From: Symbiodinium natans | Taxonomy: Eukaryota > Sar > Dinophyceae > Suessiales > Symbiodiniaceae | Length of the DNA stretch: 64,000 nt | Direction: 5' to 3' | Assembly: GCA_905221605.1 (NCBI GenBank) | Contig: CAJNDS010002324.1 | Span: forward strand, 797,501 to 861,500 | Shown: positions 52,201 to 63,789 of the stretch, piece after piece | How the letters are laid out: each line of letters opens with the position of its first letter | Numbering within the stretch: the first letter of the stretch is position 1 | Made by a program: the position numbers and the translations under genes | The notes under the pieces: generated by a model | Seen by the model: only the letters and a program-made list of their open reading frames with translations | The model's database searches: none | What the model was told of the DNA's origin: nothing

Positions 52201-55200
52201 GAGTTCCGGACGAGAATGCTGCCATATGGGTCGACACCAACGATCTCAGCGGCTCGAACAACATCTCAGCAACTGGTTGCAAAACCCAAAACCCTACACC
52301 CTATAACATGCTCCCCCCACAACGAGCAGGCCTGCACGCTGGGGATCAGCTCCTGCAGAGCCAACGTGCGACGCTTTATCGCATGATCTCAGAGGATGTT
52401 ATAGGATCTGAAAGCTCTTTGGGCGAACAGCTGCTTAGAAATCTCAGCTGCTGCCGTCCTTGAGCTTCTTGGCCACGCCGGTCATGGTACCACCAGTGCC
52501 AGTGGACCTTGACTGGGGGCTTTCCTGATGCCAAGAATTCTCACCTCACCGGGTTTCTGTTTGAAGGACCTGTGTGGGTTGATCATGGGCCTTATAGTAC
52601 ATTCATTCCCACATAGGGTACTGACTGAGTACAAAAAGTGTTCCTCACGGAGCACAAGCCATGAACATCAGCAGTCGAGGCTCATGATCATGTAATCCAG
52701 CTTGCCTGCGAAGAGAGTCGCAGACGGCTCACATGGCCGTTCATGAGGTGTGAGAGGGGACACCAAAAGCTTCCACGCTAAAGCCTTAAACCCTCAGCCC
52801 CTCTACTCAGAAATTGTTTGAGACCGGGGCGACGAAAGCTAGCAGAAGGACGGGGCGCGGACAAGAAAGAGGGCCAGGGTAGTAGTGAAGACCGCGTGGG
52901 TGAACTGCGCGACCCCGCGTTAAGAGTGACATTCACAAACGCCCAGCCATGTTCCCCCAATTCAATTCTGCAAAGCCTATGGAGGATGGAGGCGGGAGGG
53001 GAGTAGGGATCGCTCCGCCTTTAACAGCGGTCGACTATCGAATCAGTATGCCATCTTGGCCTTGGATCCACGAAGCCTCCAAGCACGAAGCAGGTTCAGC
53101 CCTAACCCTAAAACCGAAAACCTAACACCCTAAACCCTAGCACCCTAAACCTTACAACCCTAAACCCTAAACCCTAAACCGCCTTAGCACTGAAAACCCC
53201 AAACCCCAACCCTAAGCCCTAAACCGCCGCACTGAAAACCCTAAACCCCAAACCCTAAACCTTAAAACCCTAAACCCGAAACCTTAAAACCCTAGCCCTA
53301 AACCCTAAGCCCTAAACCGCCTTCGCACTGCTCGGCGATCTCCTCGGCCGTGCCATCGTAGTGGGCCAGCGGGTTGCCGGGGTTCAAATACTGGTCAAGC
53401 ACGTGGCCACCTGAGCGCCACCCAAGGGGCCCAAGAAGGGTTTAGGGTTTAGGGCGAGATTAGGATTTGGAGTTAGGGTTTGTGGTTGAGGGTTTAGGTT
53501 TTAGGGGGTTTTAGAACTTGCAACCCTGGAGCGATGAACTATTCACTGGCACTTGCTACCCTGATCTACCGTGCCAGCATATGGCGGTTTCCGACCCCAT
53601 GTGTACCCAAAAAGAATCGAGTCTTCATTTCAGCAACCCCACAGTAACAGTAGGCTGCCCTAAGCCCGAAGTGCACCGAAACCTCCCCAAAGGATATCCC
53701 ATGTGCCAACTGCCTGGGGCCCCCGACCCAAGTCCTTGGCAAGCCTGGCAGACAGGAAGATGTGGCTGTCCTTTGCGTCCCAGGCAGCCTGAGCAAGGCG
53801 TTGAGGTTTAGGGTTTAGGGTTGAGGGTTTAAGGTTTAGGGTTTAGGGTTTAGGGTGTGTTACGTTCTGGGTTGCTCGCTGGGCTCCGGGGCCTCACCTT
53901 ATGTTTCCAACCGGCCCCTCTGCCCGGGCCGCTCGCAACATCGCGCGGCGGTAAGCCCACCCCAAGCCACCCGGCATATGCATTTTTTCGGTTTAGTTCC
54001 TAAAGTCTGGCTTTGCTTTTTCCAGCGGGGGCATGCTGTGCCCCTGCGCACGCTGTTTCAACACCGTCCCGATAGCTCTCTCATTAGAATAGTTCGAGAA
54101 AGCCCCTAGCTTTTAGAGGGGAGAAAATATGGTAGAGAGAAAAACGCCTTCGATGTTTTCCTAGCATCGAGAGTTCCCCCTAGCGTACACGGTCGTAACC
54201 CACTTCGTGTGTCACGAGTGCAAGCTTTCGAAGCTTTTGGAGGAGAAGCGTCCAGGGCCTCCCACGCAGGTTTACTTCTGGAGGCTACCAGAAGCTTTTG
54301 TGAGGCTGCTAGGGGTTCCGACACTCAAACATTAACAAAAAACGAGAGTTGATCAGCAAAGTGGAAAAAGGCTCAGAAATGGTCCGGGTAAGAGCCCAAA
54401 AAGGCTCAGAAATGATCTGGGAGAAGCCCGAAAGGCTTTGAGATGATCAAATGGTCTGGGGAAGCTCAAAAAAGCTCAGAAATGGTCTGGGAACCCAAAA
54501 AAGCTCAGAAATGCTCTGAAAGAAGCCTCCAGAAGCTTTTGTGAAGCCAAAATTCCAGAAACGAGAGGCCTCCCAAAACCGCTGATTGCAGTACTAAAAA
54601 ATCGCTTTTCATTGTGGGTCCAGGCCAATCCTGGGGTCCCCCCATTTGGGCGCTTCCTAGTGAACGAAATGGAAAAAGGCTCAGCAATGGTCCAGGAAGG
54701 CCCAAAGAAAGCTCCGAAATGGGCCAGGAATGGTCGGGGGGAGCCCAAAAGGCTCAGAAACGGTCTGCGAGAAGCCCGAAAAACGCTCCAGAAGCTTTTG
54801 TGAGGGGCCGCAAGGGCTTCCGGCAGCACAAAAAGAACAATCGATTTCGGTATTAAAAAAGCGCCTTTTCATTGTGGGTCCAGGCAAATCCTGGGGTCCC
54901 CCCATTTGGGGGCTTTGTCGTGCATGAAAAAGAAGCTTGTTTGCTCTGGGAAAAGCCCAAAAGGCTCAGAAATGGTCTGGGGGGAAGCCCAAAAAAGCTC
55001 AGGTCGAAATGGTCTGGGGGGAGCCCAAAAAAGCTCAGAAATGGTCTGGGAGAAGCCCAAAAAGGCTCAAGCCCAAAAAAGCTCAGCTGGGACAAGCCCA
55101 ATGGTCTGGGCACCGGCAAAATGTCTTGGGTTACGGGTCTTTACCTTTGACACTCAAAGGCTCGACCGCCTTGACGGCCAGTGTGGGCCTTGCCTTGCTT

Positions 55201-58200
55201 TGGAGCGTGCCCCAGCTTTACGTGGGCTGCACGATCAGTGCTCTCAGGTCGCAGCCCTCAGCAGGACTTTAGGGTTTAGGGTTTAGGGTTTAGGGTTTAG
55301 GGTTTAGGGTTTAGGGTTTAGGGTTTAGGGTTTAGGGTTTAGGGTTTAGGGTTTAGGGTTTAGGGGGTGTGCTTTGGGCATGCTGACCGAGCCGAACGGA
55401 CCTCGCTTCCACACCAGCTTATCTTCAGAAAGTCTGGCGCCTGCCTCGGTAGGAGTTCGGAGGATCTCTGCACCCAGGCACTTCATCGTGTTCACCTTCT
55501 CACCAGACATCTTCCTTGGCAAGGTGCAGGGCATCTCGGCAAAAGGACTGGCCACTGCACATGGCGCATGTTCACCGCACTCCGGGGATCCGGCTGCGGC
55601 AAGCAGATGATCTGCTTGTAGCCTGGCAAGGCCCGAAGTGCCGTGCACAGAGCTTCATATCTTGCACTGTGAGTGAGCTGTGGTCTTCTGAGGCCTAACA
55701 ATCTAAACAATTCAAGGTTCAAGGGGAGGGCAAAAGGCCTTTGATTGCCGAGATGAGGCAAAGTCCAACTCCAGTGTTGCCGCTAGTGGCCTCGATCAGA
55801 ATGTCACCTTGGCCAAGACGATCCCATGAGAGAGCAGCATACAGGCGAAGGAACACAACTGTCACATTCCAAGCCATCGAAGCGTCTGGGCCAAAATTTC
55901 CGTCATGACTGGTCCCGTAATGTGGGTACTCTGGTCTAATCCCTAATCCCTAAACCCTACACCCTAAACCCTAAACCCCCAAACCCTAAAGCCCTAATGC
56001 CCAAAACCCAAAACCCAAAACCCAAAACCCCTAATCCCCAAAACCCCAAAACCCTAGACCCGAAACCCCTGGTGCTCAGGGCGCTGCCGGGCTTGATTCG
56101 GCCGCTCCTGGGACAAGACGATGGATGTAGGGGCCCCCAAGAAAGGAACCCCCCCCCCCCCCCCCCCAATTTTCGGAAACCGAAGATGGGGTAAACCCTA
56201 AACCCTAAACCCTAACCCCTAAACCCTAAACCCCCACATAGGGCATCTGAAAGGATGCGCGCCGAGCCGCTTCTCAGCCTCCTCGACCATCCTCTTCGCA
56301 ATGCGGTCCTCACTTCGGGTGGTTCGGGTTTAGGGTTTAGGGTTTAGGGTTTAGGGTCTAGGGTCTAGGGTTTAGGAAATTTCAGGGTTTGGGGGTTACA
56401 CGGACTAGCTGAGGTTTGGGGGGTTTAGGGAGACTCGGGTGTGGATCGGGGAATCATTCAAGCCGGGCCTTGACAGAGCCGCCGGCGTTGAAGAGCTCAA
56501 CCTGTCTTTATGGGGTTCTAAGCGTTTTGGGTTTAGGATTTAGGGTCTAGGGTTGAGGGTTTAGGGTTTAGGGTTCAGGGTTTGGGGTTTAAGGTCTTCT
56601 AGAGATTTCCGAAATTAAGGATACCTTCTTGGGGTCCTGAGTATCAGGGAATCCTACTATTTGGGGACTAGATTAGGGTCCGGTACTTTTTTAAACCACC
56701 AGATATGTCCCCATCTAAGCCTTCTGAAAGGATACAGGGGGATGTTTTTTGCCCTGCAATTCTTAGTAGGAAACCCTTGAAGGTTTTGAAGGGTTATGCA
56801 GGGGGATGTTTGCCCTACCAAGAACTAGTGAGCAGTCCAAGTCCGGGGATCTCCACATTTTTGACCGTGCACTCCCCCTCCCTCCCTCTCCCACAACGAT
56901 CACCATGCTGTGACTCACGGTGGTCTTCATATTGAGCAGGGGCCTTAGCCTCAGCCCGCGCGATGAATCGTGCTCAATAGGATGATGGGCCCTTTGGGGC
57001 TCCGAGTATAACACGGAGTGCCTCATATTCAAGACAACCCCAAATGGGACCGGACTTCAGAGCACAGTCCAAGTAGCCGTCCTACACCCTAAGCTTTAAA
57101 TTCCCTAATCCTACCTAAACCCTAAAACCCTAAAAACCCTAAAGACCCTAAAAACCCCCTAAAAACCCCTAAAAACCCCCTAAAAACCCCTAAAACCCTT
57201 GCCGAAACCCCTGGACCCGACAACCCTAAACCCTTACAACCCCGAGCCCTGAAACCCTAAGAGGCAGCTGCTGCGCAGTTGGCCCGGCCTTGCCAAGCAA
57301 CTCACAGTCCACATCCTTTGGGCGGGCAACGGAGTTCAGAAGAAAAGTTCAGGGGCTTTGGGTTTCGGGTTTAGGGTTCTTTATGAGTTCAGAAGAAAAG
57401 TTCAGGGGCTTAGGGTTTCGGGTTTAGGGGTTTCTTTATGGTTTTTTGGGGGTTGTAGGGTTTTAGGGTTTTATGGGGTTTAGGGACTACGGCTTGGGAG
57501 GGGCTCATTTAAGGGCTTACTGGGCTTCCTGTATAACGAAGATACAGGGGCTGAAAGGGGTTTGGGGTTTAGGGGTTGAGGCTTTCTAGGGTTTATGATA
57601 CGATGTAGGGCTTTCAGGTGCAACTCAGGGGGCTCATAGAAGATCGAATGTCTAAAACAAAAAACAATTAGGTTTAGGGGTTAGGGTTTAGGGTTTAGGG
57701 TTTAGGGTTTAGGGTTAAGGGTTAAGGGTTTAGGGTTTAGGGTTTAGGGTTTAGGGTTAAGGGTTGCCCGAAACCCTCAGAGAGCTACTGGCTAGGGGCT
57801 GAAGAGTCCACCGAAGCTGGGTCGAGGAAAGAGGTTCAGGGCTTTTGGGTTTGGTGTACCTGCAAGGGTTTAGGGTTTTAGGGTTTAGGGTTTAGGGTTT
57901 AGGGTTTAGGGTTTAGGGTTTAGGGTTTAGGGTTTAGGGAGGCAGGATCAAGCAACTTAGGACAGTTCTACGAAAACCAATGACCCCAAGAGGGAAGGGT
58001 TTTGGAGGGGGTTTGGATTCTGCCAAGCCAAGCTGCAAAGAACTTGGAGAAGCGCGACATACGAACCATCCTGGACCAAGCTAAACCCTAAACCCTAAAC
58101 CCTGAACCCTAAACCCCCGCATGAGACCAGGATGGGCTGTTTAGGGTTTAGGGGGCCTGGTTAAGGGATAAAAGGGTACAACTGCCCGTCCTGGGACCTT

Positions 58201-59873
58201 GCCAGCAAGATTTTGGCTAGAAGTATCAAGCGGATCGGTTGCGCAGATGGGGCTCTGTAGTGCTGCGCTGGGTAAAGGGACCTCCGGCTGCTAGGAGTGC
58301 ATCCCAGCCGTGGTCTGTATAGGTTTCAGGCAACCCGAATCCCTGAAACTCTGAACCCGAAACCCTAAACCCTAAACCCTAAACCCTAAGCCCTAAACCC
58401 TAAACCCTGAACCCGGAGCCCGAAACCCTAAATTGCCTCTCAGAGTTATTTTTGGAGGGTATCCCCTCCAGATGGCGGCTGGGATGCGAAAATTCTAACA
58501 ACTTTCCTCAAACCTCTGCAACCGGGCGCTGTGCTAGCCCCCTAAACCCTAAACCCTAAACCCTAAACCCTATCCCCTATCCCCTAAACCTAGAAAAGTA
58601 GAGCTAACGTCACATCCGATGCTGCGCGCACCTCATGGATGAAGTGGGGTTCAGTGCCTTTGTACACCAAAAACCCTTAAAAACCCAAACCCGAGGCAAA
58701 GCCCCGAAGGCTGCTCGCATCCCAGGAGCGGGGTGAAGCCAATCAAGTCAAGAGCGGAATCGCAAATCTTGCCGTACGGCCTGCTCGCACGGGCGGATAG
58801 GGAGTATTATCATGGGGCTTCGCCGGCTTTTGTGGGGTTGGAGTCTCATTTAGCAACAAATGTTATCTTTTTTGGGGTACTAGAATCACGAGACGCCGAT
58901 GTAGAACAAGCCCCCCACACTGCTGTCTCCTGCACAACCTGCCTTCCACCCTTGATGGGGCCCACTGACAGCTTCTTGAAGGAGTCATCGATCTCCTTGT
59001 CCCAGCCAACCTGAATCCGGTGTGGGACCGGACACTCAGAAGGCCGTGGAGAGACAGAAAAGACCCATGAGCTCTCTTTTCACAATGCTAGGACCGGTAC
59101 GAGGAAGCAGCCGCTTCCCAAAGGGGTTCATCTGACAGCTATGGAAGTCGGTATCCCAAAACCCTGTTTAGTATAGTTTTGGGGTACCTGATTCCATAGC
59201 TTAGTTGCCCAGTAACCTGGGGGAATTCAAGGTGAACCTTTGGGATTATAAGGGGATTATACTACCCCAAAAAGGTTAAAGGTTTCCTAGTCTACTGCTA
59301 GGATAGTGGGTACGCGTACTACAGATGGACCCACTGGTGGCCTTGTTTCCAGCCTGGGAGCATAGTTGGGTGCCTTCACCTCACCCTCCTTGGCTTCATC
59401 GTAGGGCATCTTCTGCATCTCACGCCTCGTCTACTCGCCCACAGGTTGAGGGTTCAGCGGTTTAGGACTTCAGGATTTATGGGTTTAGGGGTTTGGGGTT
59501 TAAGGGTTTAAGGGTTTAAGGGTTTAAGGGTTTAAGGGTTTAGGGTTTAAGGGTTTAGGAGTTCGACTCAACACGTCTGAAGCTTGAGAGGTGGCTTATG
59601 ATTCGGAAACCTCATATAACGGATTCTTAGTGACTTCGTCACTTACTAACTTACTAACTTGGTGAGTGAACCTACAAAAAGCAGTTAGGCTTTGGGGCTC
59701 AAAAAGTACATCGACGTGACAGCTTGACTTGCGTAACGGCAATGGTGCTACAACCCTAAACCCTAAACCCAAGGCGCTACGAGGTGCTACAAAGCTGGGC
59801 CACACTTGCATCCTGGGCACGCGCGGGCAATGATGGGGTCCACTGCTGCGATGAAGCGGGCTTGAGGCGCCAT
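49260..59873 (-). CDS. CBS: Cystathionine beta-synthase, about 23 micro-exons
   Basis: PLP enzyme of transsulfuration: serine plus homocysteine give cystathionine. Exons read in order match the whole catalytic core. 59873-59796 ([22 protein letters not shown]), 59418-59354, 59010-58935, 58780-58724 ([11 protein letters not shown]), 57340-57289 (DCELLGK), 56501-56469 ([13 protein letters not shown] Lys), 56308-56268 ([13 protein letters not shown]), 55807-55739 ([11 protein letters not shown]), 55622-55595 (YKQIICLP), 55514-55445 ([20 protein letters not shown]), 53788-53720 (AAWDAKDSH), 53410-53321 ([20 protein letters not shown]), 52705-52681 (KLDYMIM), 52507-52451 ([14 protein letters not shown]), 52248-52206 ([11 protein letters not shown]), 51754-51726 (YQVEGIG), 51399-51350 ([16 protein letters not shown]), 50664-50613 (VKTDDDEAF), 50330-50254 ([14 protein letters not shown]), 50052-49981 ([11 protein letters not shown]), 49734-49716, 49641-49600, 49311-49260 (stop TAA). 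About 1.25 kb of coding was recognised in 10.6 kb. The stretch before DCELLGK is incompletely found. No C-terminal Bateman (CBS-pair) module is seen. Exon limits are approximate by a few bases. Confidence 0.93.
50127..50150 (-). repeat. Duplicated tail of CBS exon 50330-50254
   Basis: ACTCCGCGCCTTGCCAATCT occurs here and again at 50246-50265, where it is the end of a real CBS exon plus its donor. The intervening 120 bp is AT-rich. The copy keeps the exon tail (KIGK) and the AAG|GC donor but has no exon body. Confidence 0.85.
50398..50508. repeat. Short inverted-repeat element, GGGGTACC-like family (in CBS intron)
   Basis: GGGTTTCCCGACATTGGGGG to GGTCCCTTATTGTCGTAAGT, with AAGGGAATCCT inside. 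Related copies at 51966-52069 and 56603-56700, also in CBS introns. Confidence 0.5.
51256..51637. repeat. Opposed telomere-like tracts flanking a CBS exon
   Basis: (CCCTAAA)n at 51263-51333 and about 31 TTTAGGG units at 51415-51637 point at each other across the 50-nt CBS exon 51399-51350. The exon is separated from repeat by only about 15 bp on each side. Confidence 0.92.
51966..52069. repeat. Short inverted-repeat element (in CBS intron)
   Basis: GAGACTTTCGGGGCTTTGCG to CCCCTGTTTTTCGTAAACCT, with AAGGACCCAAAT inside. Degenerate member of the family at 1700-1809. Confidence 0.45.
54115..55110. repeat. Minisatellite and segmental duplication in a CBS intron
   Basis: A unit near AAAAAGCTCAGAAATGGTCT plus GGGAGAAGCCC repeats irregularly. 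The block TCATTGTGGGTCCAGGC(C/A)AATCC at 54609-54660 recurs at 54869-54920, a 260-bp tandem duplication. It lies between CBS exons 55514-55445 and 53788-53720. Plus-strand frames through it are Lys/Gly/Ser/Pro repeats, not genes. Confidence 0.85.
55268..55364 (+). repeat. Telomere-like (TTTAGGG)n tract
   Basis: About fourteen perfect units inside a CBS intron. Confidence 0.95.
56603..56700. repeat. Short inverted-repeat element (in CBS intron)
   Basis: GAGATTTCCGAAATTAAGGA at the left, GGTCCGGTACTTTTTTAAAC at the right, with AGGGAATCCTAC inside, as in the copy at 50398-50508. Confidence 0.5.
56702..57280. other. CBS intron, no exon seen
   Basis: Holds mixed sequence and CCTAAAAACCC variants (57115-57200). 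A short CT-rich run at 56876-56890 is followed by TGCTGTGACTCAC. No coding block recognised; a missing CBS micro-exon would have to be upstream of 57340. Confidence 0.5.
57671..57938 (+). repeat. Telomere-like tracts in CBS intron
   Basis: TTTAGGG with TTAAGGG variants at 57671-57766, and about eleven uniform units at 57866-57938. Confidence 0.9.
59200..59295. repeat. Dispersed repeat sharing CAGTAACCTGGGGGAATT
   Basis: Second copy of the family at 13165-13262, with CCCAGTAACCTGGGGGAATT, ACTACCCCAAAAAGGTTAAA and GTCTACTGCTAGG. It lies between the second and third CBS exons. Confidence 0.6.
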
Positions 59874-60637
59874 GCTCTTCAGCCTCGACCCACAAAAAAA
59901 AATAATAAAGTAAAAAACAGAAGTCAGCCACAGGGTGGAAGCAAACGAGCAGGAAGTCTGAGTCGCAGGCCCCAGGCGCTGAACACCCGAAAGGGCTGCC
60001 TTTCCAAAACGAGACCTTGCTTCAAAGAACCGCAGGTCCCACATGACCCAACATCCGAGCAGAATGGAAGTGACATGGATTCACGCAAGCATCTGCCAAG
60101 ACACATCACAGCGGGCATAGTGCGAAGAGCTTGATGGCTAGCTGCAGGACTACGCTGGTTTGAGATTCTTTGATCTGCACTCCGGCCGGGCGAGTTGCAT
60201 CCAACAAGCGAGCGACACGCGTGATGCTACAGTCCAATGATGCTCAAGACTCGCCTGCGACTCAAGAGTCGGCTCTTAGCAAACAGGGTGGACTGGGCCT
60301 ATGTAAAAGCGGCATCGCACCCTGTACCCTATCGACTCCATCGCCCTCTAGAACATCTTGCGGATCCCCACTAACGGCGCCAGATGGGCACTCCTGGACT
60401 CCCGGACGGATGATGCACAAAGCCATATGCCCCCAAACACCCAGGGTTGGGATGCAGAGTGCGCCCTAAGCCTTTAAGCAACCTCAACGCTCCAATCTCA
60501 TGCGGCATGCTACAGTCCAAGTGCCGACACAGACCCTAGCATCCCTACCTCGGCCCACCATCATACCTCTGAACCCTCAAACTCTGGAAGCACACACACC
60601 CTACACGCTCAAAGCACCACGTTGAGTGCTGCCTCAG

Positions 60638-63570
60638 GATCACCCCATCGCTGCAGAACCGGAAGGGACCAGTCCTCGTTTTGAGGGTTTTTGAGGCTTA
60701 TGGGCTTTGGACTTTGCAAGGCACCCTGGTGACACAGTGACATAGGGGCCCTTCGGGTTTGGAAGGGTTGCAGGCTTGCGTGGTCAAGGTTCAAGATTTA
60801 CATCTAATGATCATATACATAATACAAATATACATATATATATATATGTATATATACATAAAATATAATATTACATATGTATATACACACACACAAGGAC
60901 GACTCCAAGATGAAGTGGAGAGGGGGCGATGGGGAAATCTCCTCGTACTGGGGAGCGCAGCCTGCAGCATGCGGCGCGACCTGAAGCAACCGGCGGATCC
61001 AGAGAACTTAGGGGTTAGGGGGCTTAGGGCTTAGGGGGTTGAGGGAGTTTAGGAATTAGGGTTTGGGGTTTGGGGTTATGGGGTTTGGGGCTTGGGGTTT
61101 GGGGTTTGGGGTTTGGGGTTTGCGGTTTAGGGTTTAGGGTTTAGGGTTTAGGGTTTAGGGTTTAGGGTTTAGGGTTTAGGGTTTAGGGTTTAGGGGGCAT
61201 GCTCAGTTCTCTGCATGGTGGGTTTGGGGTTTAGCGGCTTAGGGGTCCTTTCTTGGGCATCCGAATAAGGCTCCGTGCTGAAAAAATAAACCCCACATGC
61301 TAAACCCGAAGCCCGCCCAGGCACCTACATGATCTGAATAGGGTTTCGGGTTTAGGGTTTAGGGTTCCCAAGCCCTGAGCCCGAGAAACCCTAAGCCCTG
61401 CAACGTTTCAGCCTTGGAAGCCGAATACGCCTGCATGAAGGAAGCCTTTAGGGTCCTCAGTGTGAACTAAGGCTTGATACCAAATGGAGACTCACCTCCA
61501 AAGGGTCCACTGCGCCCGACATTACATGACCCCCCCCCCCACCCCCACACCCTAGAGACCATATTCCTTAAAGAGGGGCTGCTGGGCTCAAAGGGGTTTA
61601 GGGTTGCAAGTTCCTAAACCCTAAACCCCAAAACCCCAAATCCCAAGCTTACAAGCAACGGTTGTCGACTGAGGTCCCCTGCTCCCAAGTTCATGGCCGC
61701 GGATACAAGCCAACGTGCTCCACTCCATGTTTGGGGGGTTTAGGGTTTAGGGTTTAGGGTTAGGGCTTAGGGTTTAGGATTAGGATTAGGGGTTTAGTTT
61801 TAGGGCTTTAGGGCTTTAGGGCTTCTTGGTCTTAGGGTTTAAAGTTAAAGAGGGTTTGTTGGGTTCTGGGCTTGCAGGGTTATAAGGGGTTTGCAGTGTG
61901 AACACTATGCCCTCCAGTCTGTCACCCCAAAAAAGCCTCATTTTGAATGGTAGTTCAAGGTAATTTGCTGCTGTTGTTTAAGGGGCATCGGGCTTTCTGG
62001 CAAGCCCGAGTCTCCACTGATGCAGCACCCACAATGACTGCATTGAGTGTGACGCTTCCATGTCTGCAGCCAATCCATAGATTGCAGGCCCACACCGCCT
62101 TCGCCAGCTGTTGCGAGCCCACAGCCCGCGCTAAACGAGCCTCGGGGGATGTGGTAGTATGGGACCCTTAAAAGGGGGCCACTAGAAAGCCCCTTATATA
62201 CCCTATGCAGATGAAGGGCCCATACGTCAGAACCCTGTAAAGGAGGTTAACGGTTATGGGGACCATAGTAAGGGCCCATGTAACTACCCTTAGAATCTTC
62301 TCTTGAGAAAACCGGTGTCGCAAGCCCTGAGAAGCCGGCGCTGACGACTGCCCAAAGTTGGACCATTGTGCGCTGCCGCCGCACGCATGCAGCCAGAGAC
62401 TCCTGCGACAGCTGCATGGAGATGAGAAGGATTCACAAAAACTGCTCAGCTGCTGAATGCTTAGGGGCTTGACATTCCAGCTCAAGTTCGCACAGTCTTC
62501 GGTTTTCAAGCTTCAGGCAGAAAGGACCACGTCACAATGTTCGCGACAGAAAACCTGTAGACTGCACTGTGATCTGCTTCAAGAGCTGTGGCACTGCCTG
62601 GCTTCTTCAGCAAAAGCAAGCAAGACTTGGCCCAGCATGGATGGCACAAGTTGCGTCAATGCTGTTATCATGGGACCAAACAGTACACGCTCCAAGCTCA
62701 ACTCACCGTAGTGCACCTACTGAGGTTAAGCAACAAAGTCCGTTGCCCGGCAAGGGTGCTTGCAGGCCCTTAGCCTTCCAAAGCACAAAGGATAAACGGC
62801 TTTTATGCATGATATGTATCATATATGATACATGATGTACATGATGTAGTATGTGTATACGTACATATATGAAAAAACATATATAAAATATATAAATATA
62901 TATACATATATATAATATGCACCCACATATGCTTTGTGTGTGTGTATGTATGTATGCATGTATTTTACAATGCCAACTCCTGGGCTGCATTGAGGTCTGC
63001 GGCGGCTGCGTTCATGGCCTGGTCTCCGGTTTTTGGGGGCTTTGTTTGTTTTTTTTTTTAATAGGGCTTATCGGGTTTTCATAGGGCTTATCCGCGCCAC
63101 CCAAAGAAAACCGACGTCTGGCGAAGGCAGCAGACTCAACCCTAAACCCTCAGCCCTAAACCCTCAATCCTGCAATCCTGCCTCCAAGTGCCGCTGTATG
63201 CTCGCAATCTCCTGTTCACACAGGTCGGCATTGCCACAGCTTGGATGAGGAACTCGTCTTTTTGGAGGTTGTCAGGATTTTTGAGGCGTGGGGAGACTCA
63301 CGCAAGAAGCTATCCGGTTTAGAGGCGTAGCTAGCATTCGTGTCTAGGGCGTAGGGCGTGCAGGATATGCGGCTCAAGCTCAAAGAACCACAAGAGAAAA
63401 ACTCTAAACCCTAAATCCTAATAACCCTAAACCCTAAACCCTAATCCTAAACCCTAATAACCCTAAACCCTCATAGCCCTAAACCCTAAACCCATTAGCC
63501 TACATCAGCCGGCCTCCTCCTCGGCAGGGCCCTCAGAGGTCCTTCCAACAGCTGCAGAAAACTTGGGGGG
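60638..63570 (-). CDS. Scattered exons of an unidentified gene or genes
   Basis: Minus-strand islands with AG|G starts and GC- or GA-type donors: about 63570-63520 (SAAVGRTSEGPAEEEAG), about 63216-63182 (EIASIQRHL), about 63013-62975 (AMNAAAADLNAAQ), 62398-62310 (ESLAACVRRQRTMVQLWAVV, a possible membrane segment), 60975-60906 (APQYEEISPSPPLHFILE) and 60682-60638 (DWSLPVLQRWGDPE). The first three resemble coiled coil. Telomere-like repeat, AT-rich runs and short duplicated motifs fill the gaps. They lie upstream (in transcription) of CBS, and no family is recognised. Confidence 0.35.
61124..61196 (+). repeat. Telomere-like (TTTAGGG)n tract
   Basis: About ten TTTAGGG units preceded by TTTGGGG variants at 61060-61123, again sorted into blocks. 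Confidence 0.92.
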
Positions 63571-63789
63571 CACCTTTGGGGGTTTTGGGGATTGTGAGCT
63601 TTAGGTGCCCCCTGGGCCGTTGGTGCCAAGCAGCATAACTGGTATTACTGTATTAGTAGTAGTGTATATATAGAAAATAATAAACACATATATATATATA
63701 TATGCTACTATATGATGATGATATTGAGTAGTTTTTACCATATTCCATGGTGCTGTATTCATGTGACATACACATGGTAGCCTACCCCC

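Noticed and set aside
53518-53811. Plus-strand 97-codon ORF
   Set aside because: Its 3' part is the antisense of the CBS exon encoding AAWDAKDSH. The remainder is intron.
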